A DNA stretch of 64,000 nucleotides, taken from Chitinophaga sp. SYP-B3965 (GTDB lineage Bacteria; Bacteroidota; Bacteroidia; Chitinophagales; Chitinophagaceae). A program made the position numbers and the translations under genes. Shown piece by piece: positions 18,988 to 27,599 of the stretch. A model generated the notes under the pieces. It was given only the letters and a program-made list of their open reading frames with translations. It had not been told where the DNA came from and did no database searches. Position 1 is the stretch's first letter, and the number at the start of each line of letters is the position of its first letter. The stretch spans positions 620,001 to 684,000 of the forward strand of contig NZ_WJFD01000003.1 in the NCBI RefSeq assembly GCF_009647655.1, given 5' to 3'.

Positions 18988-20364
18988 TTAGTCTGCCAAT
19001 ATCAATTCAATAACGGGGATCTCAACGCCTGGTTTTATAACAGGCAGGCTGAGGTTCAGGTCATTTTCTCCGGGGCCGCCTGTTCTGTAACCATATCCTG
19101 ATGGTGCGGAAAAACGAATTTCAGAACCATCATGCAGGAACTGTGCATATTTGATCTTGCCCTTATAACCGGGCAGCGTGAAGTTCTGCAAAGGATAATC
19201 CAGCAAATGCACATATAACCTTTTGGTGGTGGGATTGTAAGTAAGCAGGCAATTATCAGGACGGGCATATTTATCCGGGGCTTGTGTGCAGCCATAAATA
19301 GCACGGCTGTTCAGTTCCATCCACTCTCCCATTCCTTTCAGTGCAGTTTGTGCGCGGTTATCAATTTTACCACGGGCGGTAGGACCAACATTTAATAATA
19401 CGTTACCACCTTTACTTACAGATTCTATCAGTAATACCAGTAATTGTTTTACATCTTTCCAGGTGTTTTCATCCCTGTAATATCCCCATGAACCAGAGAA
19501 GGTCTGACAGGTTTCCCAGGGAACGCGTTTACCGTTTTCAGTAGGCCATGCTGCTACCTTATATTGTTCAGGTGTTACAAAATCTCCTCCGTCACTATAT
19601 TCTTTCAAATCCAGGCGGTCATTTACAATAATGCCGGGTTGTAGTTTGCGCACCATTTTAATAAGGTTCTCAGAATCCCAGTCGTTATGGTCTTTACCAC
19701 GTTTGCCGGGATAAGAGAAATCCAGCCAGAGGATATCGATCTTACCATAATTGGTGAGTAGCTCCCTTACCTGGTTATGGAGGTAGGTGCGATATTTAGC
19801 CATGTCCCGGTTCTTGTTCAATTGTTCATAATCCGCATCGTTATTGGGACGCGCGGAATGGGTACCATCTATCGTAAAATCAGGATGGTGCCAGTCGATC
19901 AGAGAATAGTAAAATCCGATCTTGATCCCTTCTGCGCGGAAAGCTTCTACGTACTCCTTGATCAGATCTTTTTTGATGGGAGTATTTGTGGCTTTATAAT
20001 CCGTGAATTTAGAATCGAAGAGGCAGAAGCCTTCATGGTGTTTGGTGGTGATCACGGCATATTTCATGCCGGCTGCTTTGGCCATTTTGGCCCATTCGCG
20101 GGGGTTATACAGGTCCGGATTGAAGTTGTCAAAGTACTTCTGGTAAGCGGAGTCTGAGATCCGCTCCCTGTTCTTTACCCATTCGTGGCGGGCGGGCAGT
20201 GCATACAATCCCCAGTGAATGAACATACCGAAGCGGTCGTTGGTCCACCAGGCGAGTCGTTTTTCTTTTTGTTCAGGTGTTTCCGAAAAGAGTTTTTTCT
20301 CCTGGGCAAAGCTGTTCAATGTGAGTAACGTGGCAAGAAAGAGTAGGATGGTGTTACGTTTCAT
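18988..20364 (-). CDS. GH29 alpha-L-fucosidase
   Basis: This secreted retaining exo-fucosidase of 458 residues is close to the minimal family length. A signal peptide ends TLNSFAQ. The barrel shows GMFIHWGLYALPARHEW (46-62), ITTKHHEGF with His109-His110, and IDILWLDFS with Asp215 as likely nucleophile. The C-terminal ~100 residues form the usual beta-sandwich. It differs clearly from the 617-residue GH29 at 39-1892, which lacks the HHEGF form, so the two probably prefer different linkages. It precedes the sulfatase on the same strand and probably shares its transcript, subject to the hairpin between them. The >950-nt upstream interval holds no obvious -33/-7 pair for it. Confidence 0.93.
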   Translation of the reverse strand: MKRNTILLFLATLLTLNSFAQEKKLFSETPEQKEKRLAWWTNDRFGMFIHWGLYALPARHEWVKNRERISDSAYQKYFDNFNPDLYNPREWAKMAKAAGMKYAVITTKHHEGFCLFDSKFTDYKATNTPIKKDLIKEYVEAFRAEGIKIGFYYSLIDWHHPDFTIDGTHSARPNNDADYEQLNKNRDMAKYRTYLHNQVRELLTNYGKIDILWLDFSYPGKRGKDHNDWDSENLIKMVRKLQPGIIVNDRLDLKEYSDGGDFVTPEQYKVAAWPTENGKRVPWETCQTFSGSWGYYRDENTWKDVKQLLVLLIESVSKGGNVLLNVGPTARGKIDNRAQTALKGMGEWMELNSRAIYGCTQAPDKYARPDNCLLTYNPTTKRLYVHLLDYPLQNFTLPGYKGKIKYAQFLHDGSEIRFSAPSGYGYRTGGPGENDLNLSLPVIKPGVEIPVIELILAD

Positions 20365-20599
20365 CTCGTATAAGTTTTAAATATTAACAAGGTAATGTAA
20401 GGATATGGCCCAGGCTCATAGCATTTTGCCAGAGTGTGTTGCTGAATTACCACCTGTTATTTCCTTCAACCACTTCTTATTAACAACTCGTTAACAACTG
20501 ATTAACATTTAGGCAAGTATAATCCACGTAAAATTGTCCTTCGAAATTAACGCTTATAAAAGCTTATTTTTTTGCGTTTTTATTCGCGCTAAGTAATTA

Positions 20600-21051
20600 G
20601 TGCTCCGATTTAACTTCAGGTGAACGGCTGTCATTTGCTTCTGCATTTGACAGCTGTTTTCTGTTAGCTTGTAATATAATACAGTATTGAATTACAAAGA
20701 TTTTTAAGAATCCGGTCCCTGTACATTTTTGAACGCATTGACTCCTCAGGTCAATGAGCAGAAAACAGGTATTCCAGGTAGTTGTATGCTTAGTTGAAAA
20801 AGGGCTATAAAAGATCTGAAAAAGATAGTTTTGCTGGGTTATGCCCCAATTTCTCTGGGTGTTAACACTTAAAAAATATGACAATTCTTTAACATGGCAT
20901 TAACATTTACAAATCTTATATACTTGTAACATTGTATCTGAATATATCAATGACATTATATCATACATCCATAAGTTTTTTACGTTCCAAGTTAACTATT
21001 CATTATGACGACTGCCGTCTATTTTCCCCATAGATAGCAGTCGTTTTTTTT
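20600..21051 (+). ncRNA. Candidate structured non-coding RNA region
   Basis: The interval has no credible ORF but contains several hairpins. GGCTGTCA/TGACAGCT (about 20633-20661) has an inner TGC/GCA helix and is followed by T4. CATTGAC/GTCAATG surrounds a 7-nt loop near 20738-20758. A canonical terminator closes the region at 21008-21051. No upstream plus-strand gene explains that terminator. The 5' end is not defined; TATACTTG at 20919-20926 is only a weak -7-like element. It may be one long or one short RNA, or independent elements. The remainder of 20365-21332 shows nothing recognisable. Confidence 0.3.
21008..21051 (+). terminator. Orphan rho-independent terminator
   Basis: ACGACTGC pairs with GCAGTCGT and TCTAT with ATAGA across a 2-nt internal mismatch, with a TTTCCCC-type loop, followed by eight T residues. 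It points to a plus-strand transcript ending here although no plus-strand gene lies upstream. Confidence 0.75.
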
Positions 21052-21332
21052 GTGCCTGAACCCAACTAGCCGGCTTTCTGAGCTGGTGAATAAATATACT
21101 AACTGAGATATTATTGCAGTGCGGTTTGCTACCTTAGATTCAACATTGAGCCATAATAAGACACAGTTAACAAGACTCAGGAATAGTCCGTAATAAACCT
21201 AGACATGGAGATACACTTATCTGCACTTGGGGTGCAGCAACTACAGTGAATGCTTTTAACTTCCTGAGTGCATACAGTATATTTCGTTGAAACCCGAATT
21301 CCAATTTAGCTTTTAAACCCCCTGTTGATCCA

Positions 21333-21623
21333 ATGCCCAAGCGCTATTTTGAAAGACTACAGACAATAGACTATCTTATTCGCATTAAAGGTACAGGTAA
21401 GCCTGCGCAGTTAGCAAAGCGTTTACGTATCTCCGAGCGAACATTATATGAGTTCCTTAAACTCATGAAAGATCTCGGTGCGCCTATAGAATATGATAGG
21501 TATAAGGAAAGTTATTATTACGGTGAAAAAGGTGGCTTCAGCATCAAGTTCACCAAAAGTATTGCAGGCGCTTCGCCTGCGGCAATCCTGTGCCTGATGA
21601 TCATGGCGCATACATGTATGTGA
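21333..21623 (+). CDS. Small HTH-domain regulator
   Basis: This 96-residue cytoplasmic protein is mostly one helix-turn-helix of the HTH_11/DeoR-like type. ERLQTIDYLIRIKGTGKPAQLAKRL forms the first helices and ISERTLYEFLKLMKDLGAPI contains the recognition helix; a YYYGEKGGFSIKF beta-wing follows. Larger WYL regulators start the same way, but here only the DNA-binding part is present, as in other short Bacteroidota proteins. Its end (ILCLMIMAHTCM) is odd, and the coding sequence contains a GCAGGC/GCCTGC hairpin near 21568-21584, so the 3' part may have been altered. It stands alone on the plus strand; targets are unknown. Confidence 0.65.
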   Translation: MPKRYFERLQTIDYLIRIKGTGKPAQLAKRLRISERTLYEFLKLMKDLGAPIEYDRYKESYYYGEKGGFSIKFTKSIAGASPAAILCLMIMAHTCM

Positions 21624-21685
21624 AATGCTTAAACTACATGATTGCCTAACTGCTTAACAACTTTTTAACTCCATCATTTTTTGCA

Positions 21686-21793
21686 GTGACCTACTTTGTT
21701 GCTCGGAATTTTTATGCGTACAACGAAGTCGTCAACCACTACTATATGCTGCTGCAAAAGATATTAAATGAACTACCAACCATCCATCAGTGA
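21686..21793 (+). CDS. Possible tiny ORF (35 codons) in a gene-poor stretch
   Basis: A GTG-initiated frame continues with TYFVARNFYAYNEVVNHYY and ends LNELPTIHQ before TGA. The frame is open for about 47 codons and its Tyr/Asn-rich composition looks protein-like, so it may be a small protein or the remnant of a larger gene. There is no clear ribosome-binding site. The rest of 21624-22057 holds nothing I can identify. Confidence 0.2.
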   Translation: MTYFVARNFYAYNEVVNHYYMLLQKILNELPTIHQ

Positions 21794-22057
21794 TGCCCCC
21801 AAAGAGTATCGCAATACTCAATTGCTGCATCCCATGCTGTTACCGGTATGGGACATGCGGGTTTCTGTTAAGTTACCTGCCTTGTTTCCATTCATAGATT
21901 GCTTTTTTAAAGACCCGTTTCCGACAAGCCGTCTGAAGCAATAAAGAGGCTTTTTCATAACGCGGTTTAGATTAGATGATCAATCTATGATGCGAATATG
22001 CCTGCAGGTCTCTCTTTAGTCACCTGCACATTTTTTTGAAAAAGCGTAAGGAAAGTT

Positions 22058-22639
22058 TTAATGCGAGGGCGATTCCCGCCAGTGTGCATGCTCCCAATTG
22101 ATAGGCGCCTCGCTCCATTGCGGGCCGGGAACATAAGCGTAGTTGGTATTGTTGATATACAGCTTGATCAGTTTGGTTTCCTGCCCATTGATCTTCCACA
22201 CGTAGTTGTCGGACAGCTTATACGAAGGGGTACTGACGGTAGTATCGTTCCGGTGACTGGCTTTGAGGTGAATATGCAGCATACTGTCCACCACCTCCAT
22301 ATGCTCGAAATGAAAGAACCAGTCCTTTTCCTCATTATGCACTGCCATGGTTATCAGGAAATCCTTTCCAAAACGCATGGGTAATGTATCTTTTCCCGTT
22401 ATAGTCTCCACACAATTGCTTATATCCAGACTGTCTGTGAGCACATATACCAGGTAGTACCCTCCCTTTTCCAGATCCCCGCAAATGCGTGCCTGGCCAC
22501 AGGGAGCATAAAAGTGATAGTCGGGCAGCATCTCGTAATCCACTGATACAGGATCTTTGGAAATGATCGTACAGGCTCCGCATAAAGCCATTGTACAGAG
22601 GTAACAAATTGCCTGCCGGCATTGGTTGGTCAATCGCAT
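22058..22639 (-). CDS. Putative secreted or lipid-anchored protein of unknown function
   Basis: I do not recognise the family. The chosen ATG at 22639 gives MRLTNQCRQAICYLCTMALCGAC, an atypical lipoprotein-like signal with a candidate lipidated Cys after ALCGA; an ATG at 22666 is an alternative. The mature part of roughly 170 residues is predicted mostly beta, with many charged and aromatic residues (NEEKDWFFHFEHMEVVDSMLHIHLK). It reads away from the GH95 gene, from which it is separated by about 140 nt. Cell-envelope location is inferred from the signal only. Confidence 0.55.
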   Translation of the reverse strand: MRLTNQCRQAICYLCTMALCGACTIISKDPVSVDYEMLPDYHFYAPCGQARICGDLEKGGYYLVYVLTDSLDISNCVETITGKDTLPMRFGKDFLITMAVHNEEKDWFFHFEHMEVVDSMLHIHLKASHRNDTTVSTPSYKLSDNYVWKINGQETKLIKLYINNTNYAYVPGPQWSEAPINWEHAHWRESPSH

Positions 22640-22777
22640 ATTCACCGTGGGATTTATAAAAGCCATACAATTTAACGATTCCCCCCGAGGAAAGTTCAAT
22701 AATGGAATATTCTCAATTTATCGGTCTACTTTACCTAAGGCTTTATAATTAGGCATTTAGCAGTTACATTTATTATT

Positions 22778-25195
22778 ATGAACCACGTGCTACTACTAAC
22801 TGGCCTCCTGGCCCTATCCATTTCCGCGTCTGCCCAGAAACAGGATGTTTCCCTTCGTTTTAAAGCGCCTGCTGCTCATTACCAGGAAGCCCTGCCATTG
22901 GGCAATGGTAAGATCGGTGCATTGATAACAGGCCATCCCGGAAATGACAGGATCACCCTGAATGAAATTTCTCTCTGGTCCGGCGGCGTGCAGGATGCGG
23001 ATAATGATACGGCCTACCGTATACTCCCCAGGATACAGGAATACCTGTTGCATGGCCGCAACCGGGAAGCACAGGAACTGCTGCAACAATATTTTGTTTG
23101 TAAAGGAGAAGGATCAGGACGCGGCAGTGGTGCCAAAAAACCTTTTGGGGCATACCAGGTACTGGGAGATCTTCAACTGCTCTGGAAAGACAGCCTCGCC
23201 TCCTGGACCAATTACCAGCGAACCCTCGATCTGGAAAAAGCAGTAGCCACTACCACCTGGCAAAAGGACGGCGTTACCTATAAACAGGAAGCCTGGATCA
23301 GCATCCCCGCAAATATCCTGGCCATTAAGATCAGCGCTTCCCGGAAAGGAATGATCTCTTTGTCGGCCTCACTCAGCCGGAAGGAATTTGCATCCGTAAC
23401 TGTTCAGAAGGATCACATCATCATGCAGGGACAACTGCCGAATGGTGATAAGCCCGGTATGCATTATGCTTCTGCGTTACAGGTAAAAACCAGTGGCGGT
23501 ACAAAAACTACTACAGATAAAAATATACAGATCGAAAATGCAGATGAATGTCTTTTACTGTTCAGCGCCGCTACAGATTATAATGTAGCGGATTACACGA
23601 AGCCCAAAGCAGATCCTTTACCCGGTGTGCTCAACACTCTGCAATCTGCTGCTGCCAAACAATATGGCCCATTGATGAGTGACCATGTAAAACGTTACGC
23701 ACAATACTTTAACCGTAACCGCTTTTATCTTGACGGAAATATTTCAGATACACTCAGCACACCGGAAAGACTGGCCCGTTATTTTGAACAACAACCGGAT
23801 CCGCAATTACCCGTGCTGTATTTTAATTATGGCCGATATCTGCTGATCAGTTCTTCCCGCCCTGGTGGCCTACCTGCCAACTTGCAAGGGCTTTGGGCAC
23901 CGGAATATCAAACACCCTGGAATGGAGATTATCACATCAATATCAACCTCCAGATGAATTACTGGCTGGCACCGATGACCGGTCTGGCGGATCTCGCGGA
24001 GCCTGTGCACCACTATACAAAAGGACTGGTAAAAACAGGTACTAAAACAGCTAAAGCTTATTACAATGCACCAGGATGGGTAGCACATGTGATCACTAAC
24101 CCATGGGGCTTTACATCTCCCGGAGAAGGTGCAGACTGGGGTTCTACACTTACCGGCGGCGCGTGGTTATGTGAGCACCTGTGGGAACATTTCCGTTATA
24201 CAAAAGATACCGCATTCCTTCGTCAATATTACCCGGTGATGAAAGGTGCAGCCAGTTTCTTACGGGCCATCCTTATCAAAGAACCTAAACATGGCTGGCT
24301 GGTAACAGCTCCTTCCAATTCACCGGAGCATAGTTATATCATGCCGGATGGCACACGTGCCAATACTGTAATGGGCCCTGCAATAGATATGCAGATCTGC
24401 CGTGAATTATTCGGCGCCTGCATTGAAGCTGCCGGTATATTAAAAACAGATGCAGCCTGGGCAACTGAACTTAAGGAGGTACGCAAACAGCTGGCCCCTA
24501 ACCAGATCGGTGCTGCGGGTGATCTTAACGAATGGCTGGATGACTGGAAAGACGGAGAACCGCATCACCGTCATATCAGCCACCTGTATGCACTTCATCC
24601 TTATGATGAGATCACGCCATGGGCTACACCTGAATTAACTACCGCAGTACGGGAAACACTTCGTCAGCGGGGTGATGATGGTACCGGCTGGTCTTTAGCC
24701 TGGAAGATCAATTTCTGGGCAAGACTGGGTGATGGCGATCATGCACTGGTGCTTATACATAAACTGCTTCGCCCGGTGGATCCCGTAAAGCCTGTTGGCG
24801 GCGGATCTTACCCTAATCTTTTCAGCGCACATCCTCCATTTCAGATAGATGGTAATTTCGGTGGTACATCCGGCATAGGAGAAATGCTGCTGCAAAGTCA
24901 TGGAGATGATCAGACCATCCGTATGCTGCCAGCCCTGCCAACAGATGCAGACTGGCAAAGCGGCAGGGTGAAAGGAATGCATGCCCGCGGTGCATTTATC
25001 ATCGATATGGACTGGAAAAAAGGAGCACTCACCACGGCAAGGATCATTTCCCCAAAAGGCGGTACCTGCCGGTTATTATTACCAGCCGGGAAAACAGTAC
25101 GCAATGCAAAAGGCGGCGTATTGGCACAGGCAGGGAATAAAGCGGAAGTGGTTACATTCACTACGATCCGGTCTGGCGTTTATCAGGTACAATAA
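22778..25195 (+). CDS. GH95 alpha-L-fucosidase (second copy)
   Basis: The signal peptide ends ALSISASAQ. N-terminal beta-domain motif APAAHYQEALPLGNGKIG and barrel motifs NLQGLWAPEYQTPWNGDY, HININLQMNYW, APSNSPEHSY, HHRHISHLYALHP and [12 protein letters not shown] (Asp691) all fit GH95, and the 805-residue length is standard. It is a paralogue of the gene at 1889-4429 but clearly divergent: the acid-region motif is SNSPEHS rather than STSPENN, and an insert (CKGEGSGRGSGAKKPFG) occurs near residue 110. It lies on the plus strand directly before a two-component pair, 41 nt upstream of it. It probably releases alpha-1,2-fucose or alpha-galactose; specificity is not proven. Confidence 0.93.
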   Translation: MNHVLLLTGLLALSISASAQKQDVSLRFKAPAAHYQEALPLGNGKIGALITGHPGNDRITLNEISLWSGGVQDADNDTAYRILPRIQEYLLHGRNREAQELLQQYFVCKGEGSGRGSGAKKPFGAYQVLGDLQLLWKDSLASWTNYQRTLDLEKAVATTTWQKDGVTYKQEAWISIPANILAIKISASRKGMISLSASLSRKEFASVTVQKDHIIMQGQLPNGDKPGMHYASALQVKTSGGTKTTTDKNIQIENADECLLLFSAATDYNVADYTKPKADPLPGVLNTLQSAAAKQYGPLMSDHVKRYAQYFNRNRFYLDGNISDTLSTPERLARYFEQQPDPQLPVLYFNYGRYLLISSSRPGGLPANLQGLWAPEYQTPWNGDYHININLQMNYWLAPMTGLADLAEPVHHYTKGLVKTGTKTAKAYYNAPGWVAHVITNPWGFTSPGEGADWGSTLTGGAWLCEHLWEHFRYTKDTAFLRQYYPVMKGAASFLRAILIKEPKHGWLVTAPSNSPEHSYIMPDGTRANTVMGPAIDMQICRELFGACIEAAGILKTDAAWATELKEVRKQLAPNQIGAAGDLNEWLDDWKDGEPHHRHISHLYALHPYDEITPWATPELTTAVRETLRQRGDDGTGWSLAWKINFWARLGDGDHALVLIHKLLRPVDPVKPVGGGSYPNLFSAHPPFQIDGNFGGTSGIGEMLLQSHGDDQTIRMLPALPTDADWQSGRVKGMHARGAFIIDMDWKKGALTTARIISPKGGTCRLLLPAGKTVRNAKGGVLAQAGNKAEVVTFTTIRSGVYQVQ

Positions 25196-25208
25196 AAGAG
25201 GGATGTGC

Positions 25209-25216
25209 TATCTTTG
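25209..25216 (+). promoter_or_regulatory. -7 element before the histidine kinase
   Basis: TATCTTTG matches the Bacteroidota TAnnTTTG consensus and lies about 20 nt before the kinase ATG. A -33 element at the right spacing is not clear. Confidence 0.4.
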
Positions 25217-25236
25217 CCCCTGATAAATAAACAACC

Positions 25237-26370
25237 ATGTTTCATTTCGGTCAGCGGCAAACATTAGTTATTTCCATCTTTATCATGCTGGTAACAGCAT
25301 GTTTGCTGGTATGGCGGCCTGATTATAACTTTTTCGACGGTGGTCTTATCACGGCCATCCTCCTCACGATATTTATAAAGAAAGATACACCCACCAGGAT
25401 CATGGGCATTGCCTGTACGATCCTGGTGGTGGTGATTGCCTGCCTGCCTCACAGGAATCCTAAGCTGGCAGAGGTTTTCATTGAACACTTTTTCTCCCTG
25501 ATCCTCGTGATCAGCTCTACTTTGCTGGTATTGTTCCTGAAAAGTCTTTACCGTACCATGCAGGAACTGAACCAGGCATTGGAAAAAGAAGTAGAAAAGA
25601 GAACAGCCAACCTGGAACTCGCCCTCTCCCATCTGGCCTCTTCTCAGGCGGAATTGAAGGATGCCCTGGAAAAGGAAAAAGAACTGAGCGAGATCAAATC
25701 CCGCTTCGTATCCATGGCCTCTCATGAATTCAGAACACCTTTAAGTGCTATCCTCTCCTCAGCAGCCCTGATCGGGAAATATCCCACATCTGATGATCAG
25801 CCACGCAGGGAAAAACACGTACAGAAAATAAGGGATTCCGTGATCCACCTGAATGAACTGCTGGAGGATTTCCTTTCTCTTGGCCGCATAGAAGAAGGTA
25901 AGATCCATGCACATCCTGAAAATATTTCCCTCTATAATTTTGCACTGGAAACGGTGGAAGAAGTGCAGGGTCTACTGAAACCAGGGCAGCACCTGCATCC
26001 TGATGTGCAGCCGGACCTGCAGGTGAGATCAGACAAACGATTACTGAAACATATTTTCGTGAACCTGCTCACCAACGCATCCAAGTTCTCTCCTGCTGAA
26101 ACCAGCATTGGCTGGAAACTCTGGGAAGAGAACGGTTACATCCATGCTATTGTAGCTGATCAGGGGATGGGTATTCCTGAAGAAGATAAAACTTATCTCT
26201 TTTCCAGTTTCTTCCGCGCACGCAATGTGACCAATATACAAGGTACCGGCCTCGGCCTCCATATTGTAAAAAGGTATGTGGACATGCTGCATGGCAACAT
26301 CAGCGTAGAAAGCGAACTGGGCAAAGGCACTACGATATTAATTAACTTTCCAAATCTGCAAGTACAATGA
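25237..26370 (+). CDS. Membrane histidine kinase
   Basis: Several hydrophobic segments in residues ~9-102 form a compact membrane sensor with no large periplasmic domain. A coiled linker (ELNQALEKEVEKRTANLELAL) follows. The HisKA dimerisation helix contains SHEFRTPLS with phospho-accepting His163, and the HATPase domain shows the N box (FVNLLTNASKFSP), G1 (DQGMGIPEED) and G2 (GTGLGLHIVKRY). The signal is unknown; it could be membrane-intrinsic or a lipophilic cue (inference). Its stop overlaps the start of the response-regulator gene by 4 nt, so the two form a cognate pair. Confidence 0.95.
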   Translation: MFHFGQRQTLVISIFIMLVTACLLVWRPDYNFFDGGLITAILLTIFIKKDTPTRIMGIACTILVVVIACLPHRNPKLAEVFIEHFFSLILVISSTLLVLFLKSLYRTMQELNQALEKEVEKRTANLELALSHLASSQAELKDALEKEKELSEIKSRFVSMASHEFRTPLSAILSSAALIGKYPTSDDQPRREKHVQKIRDSVIHLNELLEDFLSLGRIEEGKIHAHPENISLYNFALETVEEVQGLLKPGQHLHPDVQPDLQVRSDKRLLKHIFVNLLTNASKFSPAETSIGWKLWEENGYIHAIVADQGMGIPEEDKTYLFSSFFRARNVTNIQGTGLGLHIVKRYVDMLHGNISVESELGKGTTILINFPNLQVQ

Positions 26371-27431
26371 CAGCCACCATCCTGGTAGTAGACGATCATC
26401 CCGGCATACGCGAAAATGTAGCGGAAATACTTACGCTTGCGGGATACAAAGCCATTGAAGCAGAGAATGGCAAACAGGCCATAGAACTGGCTAAAGAACA
26501 TCTTCCCAACCTGATCGTCTGCGATATTATGATGCCGGAGCTGGATGGTTATGGTGTGTTGCATATGCTGCGTAAATACCCGGAAACGGAACACATTCCT
26601 TTCATCTTCCTCACGGCGAAAACAGACAGGAGTGATTTCAGAAGAGGTATGGAAATGGGTGCGGATGATTATATCACCAAACCTTTTGAAGATGTGGAAT
26701 TACTGAACGCGGTGGAAACAAGGCTGAAGAAACAGCAATTCCTGCAGGAGAAATTCGCGGCAGCGCATACACAATCTATTGGTACCCTGTTGCAGGACTG
26801 GCAGGCTTCCGGTTTATTACACCTGGAAATGGATGCCTACGATGTTGCGCAGTACACGAAGAAACAACCTGTTTACAGAGAAGGCAAACATCCGCAGTTC
26901 CTCTATTATGTGAAAAGCGGAAAAGTAAAAGCCTACCGTTTGAACGACGACGGGAAAGAGTACATCACCAATCTCTTCAGCCAGGGAGATTACTTTGGCT
27001 ATGTTCCTTTGCTGGAAGACAAACCATACGAAGAAAATGCGGAAGCCCTGGACCATACGGAACTCGTGCAAATACCGAAAGAAGTATTCCTGGAGCAACT
27101 GCTGAATGATATCAGTGTGGCACGTACGTTCATTAAACGTATTGCCATGGAAGTAAAAGAAAAAGAAGACCGCTTACTGCAACTGGCTTACGATTCTCTC
27201 CGGAAACGTGTAGCCAACGGGCTTTTAGCCATCCACGACAAACTGCATTTAGAGCAGCAGCCGGATGCGCTGATAGAATTATCCCGTGATGATATTGCGC
27301 GGTTTGTGGGTACTGCCACTGAATCGCTGATCCGTACGCTGAGTGATTTTAAATCAGAGAAACTGATTGAGATGCAGGGAACGCGGATCCGTATTGTGCA
27401 GCCGGATCTGTTGAGGAAATTACTTTACTAA
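26367..27431 (+). CDS. Response regulator with REC and CRP/FNR-type output
   Basis: Residues 1-120 are a receiver with Asp9-Asp10, phospho-acceptor Asp53 (VCDIMMPELDGYG), a conserved Thr (FLTAK) and Lys (ITKPF). Residues ~150-265 form a cyclic-nucleotide-binding-like beta-roll (YYVKSGKVKAYRLNDDGKEY, FSQGDYFGY), and ~285-350 a CRP-type winged HTH (LSRDDIARFVGTATESLIRTLSDFK). The beta-roll lacks the usual Gly-Glu and Arg-Ser/Thr cAMP contacts and there is no Cys cluster for FeS, so phosphorylation is the likely control. The start overlaps the kinase by 4 nt. The last 27 nt of the gene recur twice downstream as degenerate copies. Targets are unknown. Confidence 0.93.
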   Translation: MTATILVVDDHPGIRENVAEILTLAGYKAIEAENGKQAIELAKEHLPNLIVCDIMMPELDGYGVLHMLRKYPETEHIPFIFLTAKTDRSDFRRGMEMGADDYITKPFEDVELLNAVETRLKKQQFLQEKFAAAHTQSIGTLLQDWQASGLLHLEMDAYDVAQYTKKQPVYREGKHPQFLYYVKSGKVKAYRLNDDGKEYITNLFSQGDYFGYVPLLEDKPYEENAEALDHTELVQIPKEVFLEQLLNDISVARTFIKRIAMEVKEKEDRLLQLAYDSLRKRVANGLLAIHDKLHLEQQPDALIELSRDDIARFVGTATESLIRTLSDFKSEKLIEMQGTRIRIVQPDLLRKLLY

Positions 27432-27508
27432 GAGAGGATCTGTTGCGGATATTATTTTATTAAAGAAAAAAAATGCGCCCTCGTCTGTTGAGGGAATTAC
27501 TTATTTAA
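27405..27508 (+). repeat. Three degenerate copies of the regulator's 3' end
   Basis: The final 27 nt of the REC-CRP gene (27405-27431, encoding DLLRKLLY plus stop) reappear as 27-nt copies at 27437-27463 (would encode DLLRILFY, stop) and 27482-27508 (RLLRELLI, stop). The copies are out of frame with the gene and lie after its stop. Confidence 0.6.
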
Positions 27509-27544
27509 AAAAAACACCCCCAAAAGACTACTTTATTAAAGAAA

Positions 27545-27578
27545 AACACCCCCAAAAGTTCAGGCTTTTGGGGGTGTT
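27545..27578. terminator. Bidirectional terminator between the regulator and the sulfatase
   Basis: AACACCCCCAAAAG pairs perfectly with CTTTTGGGGGTGTT around a TTCAGG loop. It lies between convergent genes. The left arm is itself duplicated at 27511-27526, which belongs to the same repeat-rich stretch. Confidence 0.75.
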
Positions 27579-27599
27579 CCATTATTAGGAGGGTTCCTT

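Noticed and set aside
20597-20884. A 95-codon minus-strand frame in the gene-free region
   Set aside because: The translation has no recognisable motif, no signal and poor composition, and it overlaps the hairpins that support an RNA interpretation.
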